Shown piece by piece: positions 22,035 to 32,827 of a stretch of 64,000 bases of DNA. This stretch comes from Botrytis cinerea B05.10 (lineage: Eukaryota; Ascomycota; Leotiomycetes; Helotiales; Sclerotiniaceae). The notes beneath the pieces were generated by a model. It was not told the DNA's origin. It searched no databases and saw nothing but the letters and a program-made list of their open reading frames with translations. The stretch covers positions 186,001-250,000 of the forward strand of contig NC_037318.1 in assembly GCF_000143535.2 (NCBI RefSeq), read 5' to 3'. Each line of letters begins with the position of its first letter. Position 1 is the first letter of the stretch. A program made the translations under genes and the position numbers.

Positions 22035-23571
22035 ATGGCTGATCAAGATGGCTCTGCTTCTGCTGCAGATGCCCCACCTCAAAATCCATATTCAATGCCT
22101 ATGAGTATTAATGTCGCAGACATTGCAGAGGAAGAAGAAGATGAAGATGAGTACGAATATGAATATTCTACGACTGAAAAAGAGGCAATTACTCTTATGA
22201 GCTCTGGTTTATTATCAATTCTAACATGCGCGATAGATATTCTATGTAACTCTCGATTTGACGAATCCAAACGTTCCTATCAAAAGAAAGTTGGTGAAAA
22301 CGCATCCGCGTCGCAATGCTAAGAAATGGCTAAATCCTGGTCTTGGAAAACATCGAAGACATCTTGGAGATTCGACTACTATCGTAACTGATAAGGACAA
22401 ATCTTTCAAAGCTAAAGGCAAGGGAAAAGGAAGAGGGAAGAAATCACCCAATGCCGAGGACGACGAGGATGATGATGAACTGGCAGAACGTGAAGAGGAA
22501 GAGCTTTCAGAAGCTGAAGCTCCGCCGCCAGAACAAGTACCGGCAGAACAGAAACCCGTCGAAGCTCCCAAGAAATCAACCGGGGAACAATACTCTACCT
22601 TCATCGCAGATACACAACGTGGTGGAGAAGCTTCCGCGGCGTCCAAACCAGAGGTACAAATATTAGGGTTGCATGAAGATCATCCAGTCGTGTCTTATGA
22701 GGGAAACATATATCACTGTCGATGGGAAGAAAATATGGGCACAGAGTTACTCTTCACAGCACATGATCCCCAGAGTAAACTACCTATATTACAATCCGTG
22801 TCAAACGATGTCGACTTACTAGCTGCAAGCTCAGCGCGAATAACTTCCGTCAACACAAAAGTCGAAGACAAAGATCCAGATTCTGGCGGGAAAGGTCGCA
22901 GTTACTTTTGGAGATCGGGTAATATTCGTGAACTCAAGATACCAGTTGGTGTGGCAGCTTCTGAGCAGCGGAAAAACCAAGCATTCTTTTTGCAATCCTT
23001 GATTCAAATTAAAGAATCCAGGCGCGAAAGAGATCATGTTACAGTAATGGCTCAAAGAAGGAACACAAACCGACAGTGGAGAGCAGTCATGAAACAGAAA
23101 CAAGCAGCGGAAGTAGCACGAATTCGAAAAGCTATGGCGGCAGGGAAAATGAAGAAAGCGGATGGGCAGCAAAGATTGGATCAGATGGCTAAGGATGCTG
23201 AGATTTTGGCTGCGGAAGATAAGTTGAGAGGCATTGGACCTGATGGCAGAAAAATAAGACACGGTGGAAGGAAGAAGACTGTCAACGCGGAAAATCAACC
23301 GATTCTTCGAAGACCGCCTGGTGGACTTACAAATTACCTGATGAATAATGCTGCTCCAGAGGATGACGATGAAGAAGAAGTGGATATGGGTCTTGATCGG
23401 CCCCCTCCCAAGACTAGAAATTCACGATCATATGCAAACGTAGAATATGAAGATTTGGAAGCGGATGATGATGGGGAGATGGATTATGGAGCAGAATATG
23501 AACACGGAGAAGACGGGGAAATGGTTCCTGAAGATGAAGCTAGTTTTGAGGAAGATTACGACATGGAATAG
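22035..23571 (+). CDS. TFIIIC tau55/GTF3C6-like subunit (triple-barrel domain), GC-AG intron
   Basis: Exons 22035-22184 and 22237-23571 give 494 aa. Exon 1 ends in an acidic segment (EYEYEYSTTEKE) and exon 2 opens IFYVTLDL, so the join reads into the first strand of the TFIIIC triple-barrel domain. The matching barrel part lies at about residues 165-215 (EVQILGLHEDHPVVSYEG, then HCRWEENMGTELLF). Between the two parts is a Lys/Glu-rich insert with a basic patch (KGKGKGRGKK). The C-terminus is very acidic (about 410-494). The family subunit tau55 helps TFIIIC bind tRNA genes together with tau95. The intron is 52 nt with a GC donor, a CTAAC branch site and an AG acceptor; no GT donor gives a legal frame. 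Confidence 0.8.
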
Positions 23572-25379
23572 TTGGGGAGATAAGATTCGTCCGAGAAGTA
23601 TATTAATATTAATTAATTGAATTCAAATTTCAACCGTCCGTTTTTAACTCCCTTCCCAGTGCGAGAGTCTGTGTACTTCTTAAGGCTGTGAGCGTTTGAT
23701 GGATGGCTGGCCTTTTTGTACACTTTCAATTCGCCAAAATGAAAGACAGTTAGTTTGTATGGGTCAGTCAGACTTATGACGACCATAGTAATGTGGAACT
23801 CAAGTGCAGAACTACACGTCCTTTGCTTGTATCTAAAGATGTCGAAAAGGTAAGAAGATTGATTTCTAGGTGGAAGCAAAAACAAAGAAGGGGAGAAGGC
23901 GAAGCAAAAAGAAAATCACAAGTGCAATAAATATCGTGTAACTTGCAGTTTCGTCAACATCACCATATCAGTGAATCAATCAAGATCTCAACATGCGTCT
24001 ATGACGGTTAAGCCACATATGCGCCAATCAACCAGATGGATCCTATAGATCCAAAGAGATCTACGTGGGAAGACTTGAACCTCCTCAGGATTGCAGTTGC
24101 TAGGAATGAATTAAACCTATGGATTGCCGGGAATCCGTATGCATCCACTTTTAGCCATCACCAACAACGCGATATACTACCATTAGACTACGTGTAGAAC
24201 TTTTCAGGAACATGCTTTGGGATCTCCCAGAGAAGGACGAACGGGTTTTCACGTGGGGATGGCTCGACTGAGTACCATCATTGCTCCAATCTTCAGTCTG
24301 CAATCTCCAATAGTCATAAAGCTGGCATTCGGCATCGTATCAGTGGAGGAGCCTTGAATATCTTGAGATTCGATACTACAGTGGGTAGTTCTGTATGGCC
24401 CGTTTCAGTTTGGTGGGGTATGGGAAGGCTGAGAGTATATGACATGGCGAATGTTTAGCGAGTAATCTTTCATTGTGATGTTGCTGGCTATGATTCTGTG
24501 TCTTAACGAACTCGCAGTATTGTCTTGTGTGTATCAAGGATGATAGATTTGGAAAACCAACTTGCTACGGAACGAACATGGCTACATGGAATCTTAGAGA
24601 ATCTCCACGTAGTGGAAATGGGGAGCCCTCAAGTATCTCATAGCGGCAGCGCCTAAGAGTTGCTAATTCCAATGTTGTAACGACGTATAAAACTCATGAG
24701 TTATGCATTAAACATATATCATGTTTACATTCGACTATACATGGAGGGATCTCAAGATCTCGAGTAGCGCAGAAGTTCTGGTTCCCTCGTAAAACTCCTG
24801 CGGTTGACATTTCTATCCGGATGATGGTGATTCTCAGAGATGGTAGAAGGGGATTGTCTTACGTTTTGGCCGTGAGACCAAATTCCGATGCATGGCTCCG
24901 TTGCCAGCTTCCAAAGCTCCACCCAGAACCGCACCGCTTCTTTCTCTCATCCCCTTGTTCTCGTCTCCTCCATCCTCTTCACCAGCGCCACCCGCATCAG
25001 TAGGAAGATCGGAATTAGGACGAATAGCTGCAGATTCTTGAGCTGCAGTCACAGTATTCTCTCATTCTTCTATCTCCTCAGCGTCTCTCTGAACAGATTG
25101 AAAATTAAATTAGCACCAGATTTGCATGAATGAACATTCCAGTTCATCCCGAACACATCAGATATGAGAGTGCCCGCAAAGACACTTTTAATGCCACTCT
25201 GTAGACACTCATTCATTTCATCGTAACATATCAGAATACAACGACAACATTCCCAATCACAATCCCTCGCACAAAACCTCAATCTACCAAAAAACCCAAC
25301 GAAAGAACCCAAAAACATATCTCCCACTTCAAATATCTAGTCCCTACAAGAAAGCCTCAAACTTACTACATCTAACTGC

Positions 25380-25519
25380 CTAATCTGTAACTGCAGCATC
25401 AGCCATAGACTGCAATTTCTTCTCCTCAGCTTTTCTTCTTGCTCTTCTCTCTGCCAGTGTTGCCGTTTGAGGCTTTGGCTTAAAATTCCTCTCCCCCCCC
25501 CCCCCCCCCCCTTCCCCAT
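25380..25519 (-). pseudogene. Possible small basic protein interrupted by a G19 homopolymer
   Basis: On the minus strand ATG GGG AA is followed by 19 G. The frame after the tract that looks coding is NFKPKPQTATLAERRARRK, then EEKKLQSMADAAVTD and a stop at 25380. It is out of frame with the ATG by one base: a tract of 17 or 20 G would join them. Either the homopolymer length in the assembly is wrong, the tract varies in nature, or the start is elsewhere. The basic helical segment resembles nucleolar or ribosomal small proteins only in composition. Confidence 0.35.
25493..25511. repeat. Poly(C)19 homopolymer
   Basis: Nineteen consecutive C on the plus strand, then TT and CCCC. Such a tract is rare and error-prone in sequencing; it sits inside the possible small minus-strand frame. 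Confidence 0.85.
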
Positions 25520-25799
25520 TTTTTTTTGAATATCGCAAAACATCTCTACTACCATGAATGATTGATGGTGAATAGCAAGTAAAAATTCACCTCAATGATT
25601 GATTAAAAACGTGGTGATTTCGGGATAATGGATAGACAGAACGTGGAGTGCGAATGGCAAACATTCGCGTATCGAAAGTGTTTTGTTTACATCTTGAGTT
25701 ACATTTTGAGCCAGGGCGCATGTTATGCTTTACTGCTTCATCAGACGAAAAGTTTGGGGAGATATCTCGTCTCATGTTCGAACAGACGATAACTCAAGA

Positions 25800-27143
25800 C
25801 TAAATATTTTCCAAGCCATCTTCCTGTCTCAAGAAAACCAGTCGTATCTTGGGTACTCTCCATTGTTGCCCTTCCCTCTCTCCATCCTCCTCCCACTTTT
25901 CCCTCAAAATCTCTTCAACCTCTCTTTTCCACTCCCGGAAAAAATCTCTCCTCTCTCCCCTTCCGTTCCCGTGTCCTCTCCTCTCAAACTCCCTGATCTT
26001 AAACCGATAATTCCCATCATTCGTCAGCGCAAACGTCCCAGGCGTCGGCGTCACATAGTGTCTCCAAAACTCTCCCTCATTATCTACATTTTTAAATCCC
26101 CACGGAAATGATGAATTAGCAGGGGTTTTCAACGTGGTTCCTCCACCATGACTCCAATCTATTCCACCCCCTGCTTTCCAATGCTCCGCGATAGCAAACT
26201 GGCGGGAGCAAGCGGAATCGGGGGAGAAATAGGGATTAGTGGGAGAAGAAGAGGCGGATGCAAAAGTAGGATGTTTAGGAAGTCCGGTAATAAATCCCCC
26301 GCGAATATCTTGGAACCACCAATCACAATTCAACACCAAGAACAACTCTTCCAGATTCCGGAAGAGTTTCACGACTCGCAGGATTTCATACTGCCAGTGT
26401 TCATCCCAGCCGATCCATTTTGAGAAATCGAGCGCGAGTCGTTTCACCTGTGTGAACTCCCCAGGACGGAATTGTCCAATGTTTGTTCCGGTGCCGTCGA
26501 TGAGCTCAGACATGATTCCTTCGTTGATGTCGGAATCGAGGGCGCGCAGGTATAGGATATCCTGCGTGTAGTTGAACCAGACGCGGGGAGCAGAAGTGCG
26601 TGTGGAGAATGTGAGAGTGTATCCGAGGCGTTGCATACAGGAGCGAGAATCACGACATGTGTTTAGGAGAGAGGGGATGGTAGAATGAGAATAGAGGGAT
26701 CCACGGCGGGCGGCTTGGTAATAGGAGTAGAGGAGGGGATTGGAAAGGCGCGAGGGAGTGATTCCTTGTCGGTAATGAGTTTCTGTAGGTTTCAAATAAA
26801 GCGGTACAAACTCTCTTTCCTCTTTCTCTTTTCCTTTTCCTTTGATACTTTGAACTCCTGCTTCTGACCCAGACTCCAAGTCCCCAAGCTCAACATCCAA
26901 CCTGTTGTCCAACACAAATTCCCGAATCATCGGCGCCATCATGTCGATTCCAAAATACTCCAGATCGGGATGAGCATCCCGATCATCAATTTCTTTTCCC
27001 ACAGTCCTCTTCTCAAACTCGAAGAGCGTTTCGAAAGTTTCCTCAACCCCTATGATACGAGGAGGAGGAAGAGCATGAAACCAGATCAGATCGCGAAGTT
27101 CTTTTGGGAGGGCGGAAAAGAGGTGGAAGGTTTGGAGTGACAT
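25800..27143 (-). CDS. 2EXR-domain protein (fungal F-box-like hypothetical)
   Basis: Single exon, 447 aa from the ATG at 27143; the frame continues upstream only to a TTG and has no further ATG. Residues 5-30 (FHLFSALPKELRDLIWFHAL) match the start of the fungal 2EXR domain, a large family related in pattern to F-box openings (LPxELRxxIW). The middle has charged and Gly-rich stretches and a Trp-rich region (WFQDIRGG). The C-terminus (about 395-440) is a basic and acidic helix with many Arg/Glu. The family is expanded in Pezizomycotina and has no known biochemical role; a link to ubiquitin ligases is inference only. Confidence 0.75.
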   Translation of the reverse strand: MSLQTFHLFSALPKELRDLIWFHALPPPRIIGVEETFETLFEFEKRTVGKEIDDRDAHPDLEYFGIDMMAPMIREFVLDNRLDVELGDLESGSEAGVQSIKGKGKEKEEREFVPLYLKPTETHYRQGITPSRLSNPLLYSYYQAARRGSLYSHSTIPSLLNTCRDSRSCMQRLGYTLTFSTRTSAPRVWFNYTQDILYLRALDSDINEGIMSELIDGTGTNIGQFRPGEFTQVKRLALDFSKWIGWDEHWQYEILRVVKLFRNLEELFLVLNCDWWFQDIRGGFITGLPKHPTFASASSSPTNPYFSPDSACSRQFAIAEHWKAGGGIDWSHGGGTTLKTPANSSFPWGFKNVDNEGEFWRHYVTPTPGTFALTNDGNYRFKIREFERRGHGNGRGERRDFFREWKREVEEILREKWEEDGEREGQQWRVPKIRLVFLRQEDGLENI

Positions 27144-27900
27144 TTTCGCTATCTTAGCGGGAGGGGAGGGGTGTGATAGTGCCAAGACCACGTCGGTTCT
27201 GGTAAAGGGGGAAGAATTGGAAGAGTGTTCAGGGTTGAATGTTTGGAGGAAAGACGAGTGAGGTATCAAGGGCGGGGAAAAACATCAAAGGTATTTAAAG
27301 GAGAGCAGTGAAAAGTTCTGCCTAGATTATTGAATTTGGATACTCGATTAGTCACCAACACAGTTCAATGGCGCACGACAACCATCCAGAAAGTATAACG
27401 ATAATATTGATGCCTAGCTATACATGAATCAGCTGCATTTGTGATGTTGGAATGCTGTGATGTTGAAAAAGGGTAACCTAGCCGGAGATGCCCCACTACT
27501 TCCGGTGATCCCTGGATATGCATATCGGATGTAGCTTACATCTAGCTATCCGGAATAGGAATAGGCAGATGGAAATGTTCACCAGACGGTGCATTTGTTT
27601 TGACTTATCTATGAGATTTGTAAATGATATCGTATTTTGCTTTCAAGGCAGACGGATTTGGTCAAGAAATTCATTTTTTGTCAAAAGCTTGCCAGTATCG
27701 AGTCATGTCTTTCCAAGTTGTTGATGTTTACCCCGAATGAATAATTGTCAGCATTCTGATAGACGAGAATGCACGTGTCTTCTAGAACCTGATCTCCATC
27801 ACAAATCATGAAGAAACATGAACTCTTCCATCTAATTCTCTAATTCTCTAAACTACATTACAAACCATTCGCCTTACAACCCCATCATATCCCCCATCTC
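27144..27900. other. Intergenic region
   Basis: Promoter of the 2EXR gene and 3' flank of the reductase gene. The 68-codon plus frame 27518-27724 has no support. Confidence 0.5.
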
Positions 27901-29059
27901 TCAAGTACTCCTCGGTCCTCCTTGCCTCAAACCCAAATCCACTCCCTGAAGCAACGTATAAACCGTTTCACAAACCCTCATATCCACCCCCAACTCCCTA
28001 CCCCTCTTAACCGGCACTCCAAGTATTACATCTAATTCTAACTGTCTCCCGCACAACGCATCAGTCAACATACTCGTACCAATACTCGGCATCCCAAGTA
28101 TCCTCTTCATCAATCTCTCAATCAAATCATCTTTAATATCAACCCCCATTTTTCTTGCAACAGTAACTACTTCTCCCATAAGTGTTCGCGTCATATTCAT
28201 AGCTTCCGGAGAAGAATTGAGCCATTCATGTGTATGGAGACGTGTAAGCGTAGTTAAACAATTCCAAGCACAATTCCAGATAACTTTTTCCCAGCGGGCG
28301 GTCTGCAATCTGGAAGGAGAGAAAACTTCGTGCGGAGTTTTTCCAGCTGATAGTAATTCCGAAAAGACGTTCAATCGCTTGTCTTCGATTTCTGTTGATA
28401 CATTCGGGTTTGGGAAGAGTCCTAATTGCAGATTTTCGTTTTTGGTGTGATGAACGATACCAGGTGTGTTTTGAATAGCGCCGGTCCACGCAACGCAAGA
28501 GATAATGGTATTTTGGGGGTAGATTGCGCGGAATGGGTCTTCATTTCCGACGCCATTTTGAATAAGTACAATGGTTGTTGACTCGGAAATCACTGGTGCA
28601 AGAGACTTAGCTACAGCCTCTTGGCCAATGGCTTTGTTAGAGCAAACTATGTAGTCATAATGGCCTGGTGCTTCATCGGGCGTTTTGATGACTATAAGAC
28701 GTTAGTAAAGAGTATGAGGTTGAAGGATGAGAGCTTACCGTTAGCTGGGTGAAAGGTATTTTCACCGTGGTTTTGACTGATAAGCTTCAGCCCCTATTAG
28801 ACATGTTAGCATTCGTTGTGAGCTACTCTTGACATGGATTCAAACACACATTCTCCTTCACAGCCTGATAATTTGACCTCGCTACAACAGTCAATCGCAC
28901 GTTTGATACTCGACTTAGAATGAATGCATAGACGGAACCAATCCTGAGACTCCGCATTAGCTCGGACCAAGTCTTCGTATGATCTTACAAAATAACTTAC
29001 GCTCCAAAACCATAGAATAGGACATTAATGGTCTCCCCATCACATATATTGGAAGTCAT
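27901..29059 (-). CDS. Ketopantoate reductase-fold protein (ApbA/PanE family), four exons
   Basis: Exons 29001-29059, 28850-28943, 28739-28793 and 27901-28691 join in frame to 332 aa. Introns are 57, 56 and 46 nt with CTAAT/CTAAC branch sites. The N-terminus has the NADPH motif FYGFGAIGS (residues 15-23), then a VICSNKA-like strand (YDYIVCSNKAIGQE) and VLIQNGVGNED, a hallmark of the family (QNG). The helical C-terminal half carries KVIWNCAWNCLTTLTR, matching the catalytic Lys and Asn region. Canonical enzymes reduce 2-dehydropantoate to pantoate for vitamin B5. Fungi hold many paralogues with unknown 2-oxo-acid substrates, so I assign the fold but not the substrate. Confidence 0.88.
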
Positions 29060-29511
29060 CTTGATATCTTGTGTTTGAACTAATTTACCGTATCTTGGAT
29101 GACTCTGGGAATGAGAAGTATCAATTGGTGTACTTGGTTGGTAATTATACAATCCTCATTAAAACATTTCGGCCAAACACCCACCCATCCCACCTTCGAG
29201 ACTTACTTGTGCGTTTGCTTACTCAGCTTGCTAGTCAGATACGTATTATGTGATATAGGAAAGACGTTAGGGAACTAAACCACACCAGAAGTGTGTTAAT
29301 TATCAGTATTGTTCGCCAAGATGGAAGGCTGTGACAGCATTGGAACAGTCCAAGGTTTTTGTCCTGGGGAGATACTAGCTATTGCAAATCAGATCCTACT
29401 CACATACATATACCTCGCGGGTATGACCCCATAAAATCAGCCAAAAGCTCCAAATCTCGGGCGTTTAAAATAAAGGTTTCATATTTCTTTAATATAGTAC
29501 TTATCCAAGAA
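29060..29511. other. Intergenic region
   Basis: Promoter of the reductase gene and 3' flank of the glutamine-synthetase-like gene. Nothing else recognised. Confidence 0.5.
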
Positions 29512-31110
29512 TCAGACACTCTCAATATATCTTCTAACCTCCCAATCCGTTACTGCTTCATCCCACAATCTAATTTCATGTTCTCTCGTACCTCCATAAT
29601 GCTCTACAAACTCATCTCCGAATACTTCTCTCGCTATACTATCCTTCTCCATGAATTTCTCAGTGGCTTCTTTCAAATTCTTCGCTAATCTAACACCTGG
29701 GTCTGCTTTTCCTCCTACATCTTGACCTTTTCCTAATGGTGGCTGTTGGATTTCTAATTTCTTTTCTACTCCTCTCCATCCTAATGCTAGAATAGCTGCT
29801 AGTACGTAGAATGGATTCGTATCTGCACCTGGCACTCTGATTTCGAAACGTGTGGCCCCGGGTTTGGAAGTTGGAGGTGCGATTAGACGGACGGAAGCTG
29901 CACGATGTTCAAGACCCCAAGATACTGTTACTGGAGCCCAGAAGTTTTCGACTAGACGTTTGTAAGAGTTGACGGTTGGTGCGAGGAGTGGCATGACATA
30001 TGGAAGTCCTTCCAATACTCCAGCAAGGAAATGACGGCCCATATCCGAAAGATTCTCAATATCCTTCCATTTTGCTTCAGTGTCTTTGGTTTCTCGGAAG
30101 AAGAGATTCTTGCCTTCTTTATCGACAATCGAAACATGCATGTGTCCACTATTGCCAGGTAGCCCTTGACGTGGCTTGGCCATAAAGCATGGGGTAATGC
30201 CGTATTTCGTCGCTACTGATTTAACAACATATCTAATAAGATTAGTCTCTGGTCCTCGAAATAGTATGGAAAGCTCCAAACTTACTTGAACAAGCTTGCT
30301 TTGTCTGCCATTTGTTGGATTTCCCCAAATGCCAAAGCTGCCTCAAAAACACCAGGTCCACTCTCTGTATGCCACCCTTCTATTCCGCAGTTGAATTGCT
30401 CACATGCATCATATATCCCATAATAATAATCTTGATTGTGAACTGGTCTAGTTAAACTGTATCCAAACATTCCCTCGGTCAACGAAGGCAACGAATCGAC
30501 TGGGTTTTCTCGTAAGAAAGTTGCTGTTGAAGATGTGTTTCGTTCCGAGATTGGCGCATGAGGATTACTCGCTGGCGCTTTGAATTGGAAGAACTCATAT
30601 TCAGCTGAATCTCGTTAGCGATAGACACGATGCGTATTCAGAAATACCCATACCTCCAGCCATTGCACCCAAACCATTGGCTTGTAGCTTCTCCACTGCA
30701 GTCTTCAACAATCCTCTCGGGCATGCAGAAACCGGCTTTCCCGAGTCCGGGTCATAAAAGCTAATCAAAAAGAATGGCACATTATCTTCCCAAGGTATCC
30801 TTCTAAAACTACTCAAATCTGGAATCGCAATAATGTCATGATAGCCGTTTTCTGCATTACTGATTTTCAATTCTTTGAAATATGTCTGGTCATGCATATC
30901 CCAACCGAAGATGACTGAGCAGAATCCAAACCCTTCTTTCGCGATACCTAGAAACTTCTTCTTGGAGACGAGCTTTCCGCGCAATATCCCATCGACATCA
31001 ATACCGGCCAATTTTACTTTTGTGTCATTTTCGAGAAGTGCGGTGAGATTCTCGGCGGTCTTTTCATCCCATTGCTTGTGTGAAGCTATCCATTCTGGAG
31101 TATCTGGCAT
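29512..31110 (-). CDS. Stand-alone glutamine synthetase-like enzyme (three exons)
   Basis: Exons 30654-31110, 30286-30604 and 29512-30232 give 498 aa. Introns are 48 and 52 nt. The N-terminal beta-grasp domain holds VKLAGIDVDGILRGK (residues 32-46). The catalytic core shows GWHTESGPGVFE (metal-binding Glu residues), NSGHMHVSI (ATP/metal His), NSYKRLV, and LEHRAASVRL with PGATRFEIR near the active-site loop. Length and order match GlnA-type proteins related to the C-terminal half of fungal FluG. They also match bacterial gamma-glutamyl-polyamine synthetases. This copy lacks the FluG amidohydrolase half and is not the eukaryotic GSII enzyme. The acceptor amine is unknown. No mitochondrial signal is seen, so it is probably cytosolic. 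Confidence 0.88.
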
Positions 31111-31837
31111 CTTTTCGTTCAGTTGAGTTGCGTTGAGAGGGAATCGTAAGGAGTGAATGGGACTTGTTAAGCTTGAGGTCTTTGGGAACGATTGGCAGAC
31201 TGAGTTCGAAGGATATCTGGGATCTGGCTTGTTGGATGTGGAGGGAGGTTTAGATTGTTGTGCGCCTTATTAAGAGGGGGGAGAGGGTTGTGTGAGAGCA
31301 AAGCAAGGAAGTTTCCCTACAATTTGCGATAAGAGATTCTGCGATAAAGCGAGGGGCTGTTGCGAGGGCTGCTTTAACGTTCTCATCCCTCACACGACCA
31401 TCACTTGGCGGATTGTGCAGCACAGGGGAATATTCGGAAGACTCTGACCGGTTAAAATGGCAATAGATCTTACCGTAAATGATTGATATGCAGCGATCTA
31501 CCGAACAACTATGCATTGCATCAGTGCCCAGCAAATTATTCTACGAAATCATGATATGTAACGAGAATAGATAACTACACGGATTGATCCTCTGCGGACT
31601 GATTACACGAAGATTCGTGTCAAAGACCTTGGGGACCCATCGTGACAAACGTTATTAGTCAACGAGAATGACACGACCGCATTCATTGCTTGCATTCTGG
31701 CAATCCCATCGCGCCCGCCATTTGAGGATGTCGCCCATGGCAATTATCTTCATCTGGCATCTATCCAGTAATCCAAAACCCAGAGTCAGGAATCGCACTC
31801 CGCTGCACCCCGCGACAGGATGGGTGCATCTCATCGA
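31111..31837. other. Intergenic region with divergent promoters
   Basis: Lies upstream of both the glutamine-synthetase-like gene (minus) and the dehydrogenase (plus). No gene recognised. Confidence 0.45.
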
Positions 31838-31921
31838 GACTTGGACTTGGACTTGGACTTAGACTTAGACTTAGACTTAGACTCACTCACACCCAGACTC
31901 AGACTCACTCACACTCAGACT
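31838..31921. repeat. GACTTG/GACTTA hexamer minisatellite
   Basis: Three GACTTG units then four GACTTA units (31838-31879), followed by degenerate CAGACTC and CTCACTCACAC copies to about 31921. Clear tandem duplication by eye. Confidence 0.9.
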
Positions 31922-32150
31922 CGAGCCCATCACAAGTCAGACTCTCAACTTGATATACCAACGCAATCAATATATACATGGGGAGATGAGGCACAAGACT
32001 TGGAACATGGTCCCAAAGCTGTGATATCGACTGAACCAATCCCCAACAGCCAACAGCCCACCCATCCAGTCGTCTGGGGTTTTCTATGTCCACATTCAGT
32101 CATCAAACCCCGGGTTCGGGTGGTCTTGGAGCTTGGAGAGGATCGAGGCA

Positions 32151-32198
32151 TGTATCGTTGTATCGCTGTATCGTTGTATCGTTGTATCGTCGTATCGT
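32151..32198. repeat. Six-copy 8-bp tandem repeat (TGTATCGT)
   Basis: Units at 8-base spacing: TGTATCGT, TGTATCGC, three more TGTATCGT and a final CGTATCGT. The array lies in the leader region of the dehydrogenase. Confidence 0.92.
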
Positions 32199-32370
32199 AA
32201 CAGATTTCCTTTTCGGCTGCGTTCCCCTATCAGCTCAATCGCTCTTTATCAGAAAAAGCAGCGGTGAGTTTCATTTGCCATTCATTGCACTGCCATCAAA
32301 CCACCTGAATCGTGTTTCGGGAATCAACCCAATGGTTGTTCTTCGGAACGATAAGGAAATCTACGACTTT

Positions 32371-32410
32371 GGCCCTCCACTGCCCTCCACGACCCTCCAC
32401 GACCCTCCAC
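32371..32410. repeat. Four-copy 10-bp tandem repeat (CCCTCCAC core)
   Basis: Units GGCCCTCCAC, TGCCCTCCAC, GACCCTCCAC twice. It is C-rich and on the complementary strand G-rich. The unit core CCCTCCAC is conserved in all four. Confidence 0.9.
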
Positions 32411-32640
32411 TGCCCAGCGAGAACGGACCAAGTGTATGAGCTCGTGTGTGCTCCGTACTTGATACCAGTGACACATCAGCATCCACATTCTCTCTCTTAG
32501 ATTCAATTGTCATCACAAATAATATTGCATAACAGATCTTCGGATCATTTCGAGTTACTTCCATCACACAATCCTACAAAGGGTGAACAGTTCTCAACAG
32601 CTTTATCGCAGCTTCTCGAGATTCTTCTTTTCTACACCAT

Positions 32641-32657
32641 CACACACACACACACAC
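32641..32657. repeat. (CA)n microsatellite
   Basis: An unbroken CA dinucleotide run of 17 bases, in the leader of the dehydrogenase gene. Confidence 0.9.
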
Positions 32658-32827
32658 CGACATCAGGAACAAAGAGTAAGTTTCCATTTTCATTGTGAGA
32701 GAGACCAGCAGCGTTTGTTTGTCACACAGGAACATTATGAGCACAACGCTTTCTTAGGTGGAGAGTTCGTAAATAGCTGACAAGATCTTCAATAGAACAC
32801 AGTATTCATACCAGTGATACATTCAAC

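Larger units (their letters stand above)
23572..25799. other. Long intergenic region with minus-strand coding-like fragments
   Basis: About 2.2 kb. Two minus-strand stretches look protein-like: about 24,855-25,050 (Gly/Glu/Ala-rich with RERSGAVLGGALEAG and a GTAAGA donor) and 25,380-25,519 (basic, see separate entry). The rest shows no gene. Confidence 0.4.

Noticed and set aside
27144..27269. Extended start of the 2EXR protein
   Set aside because: The extension begins at TTG and the ATG at 27143 opens directly into the domain.
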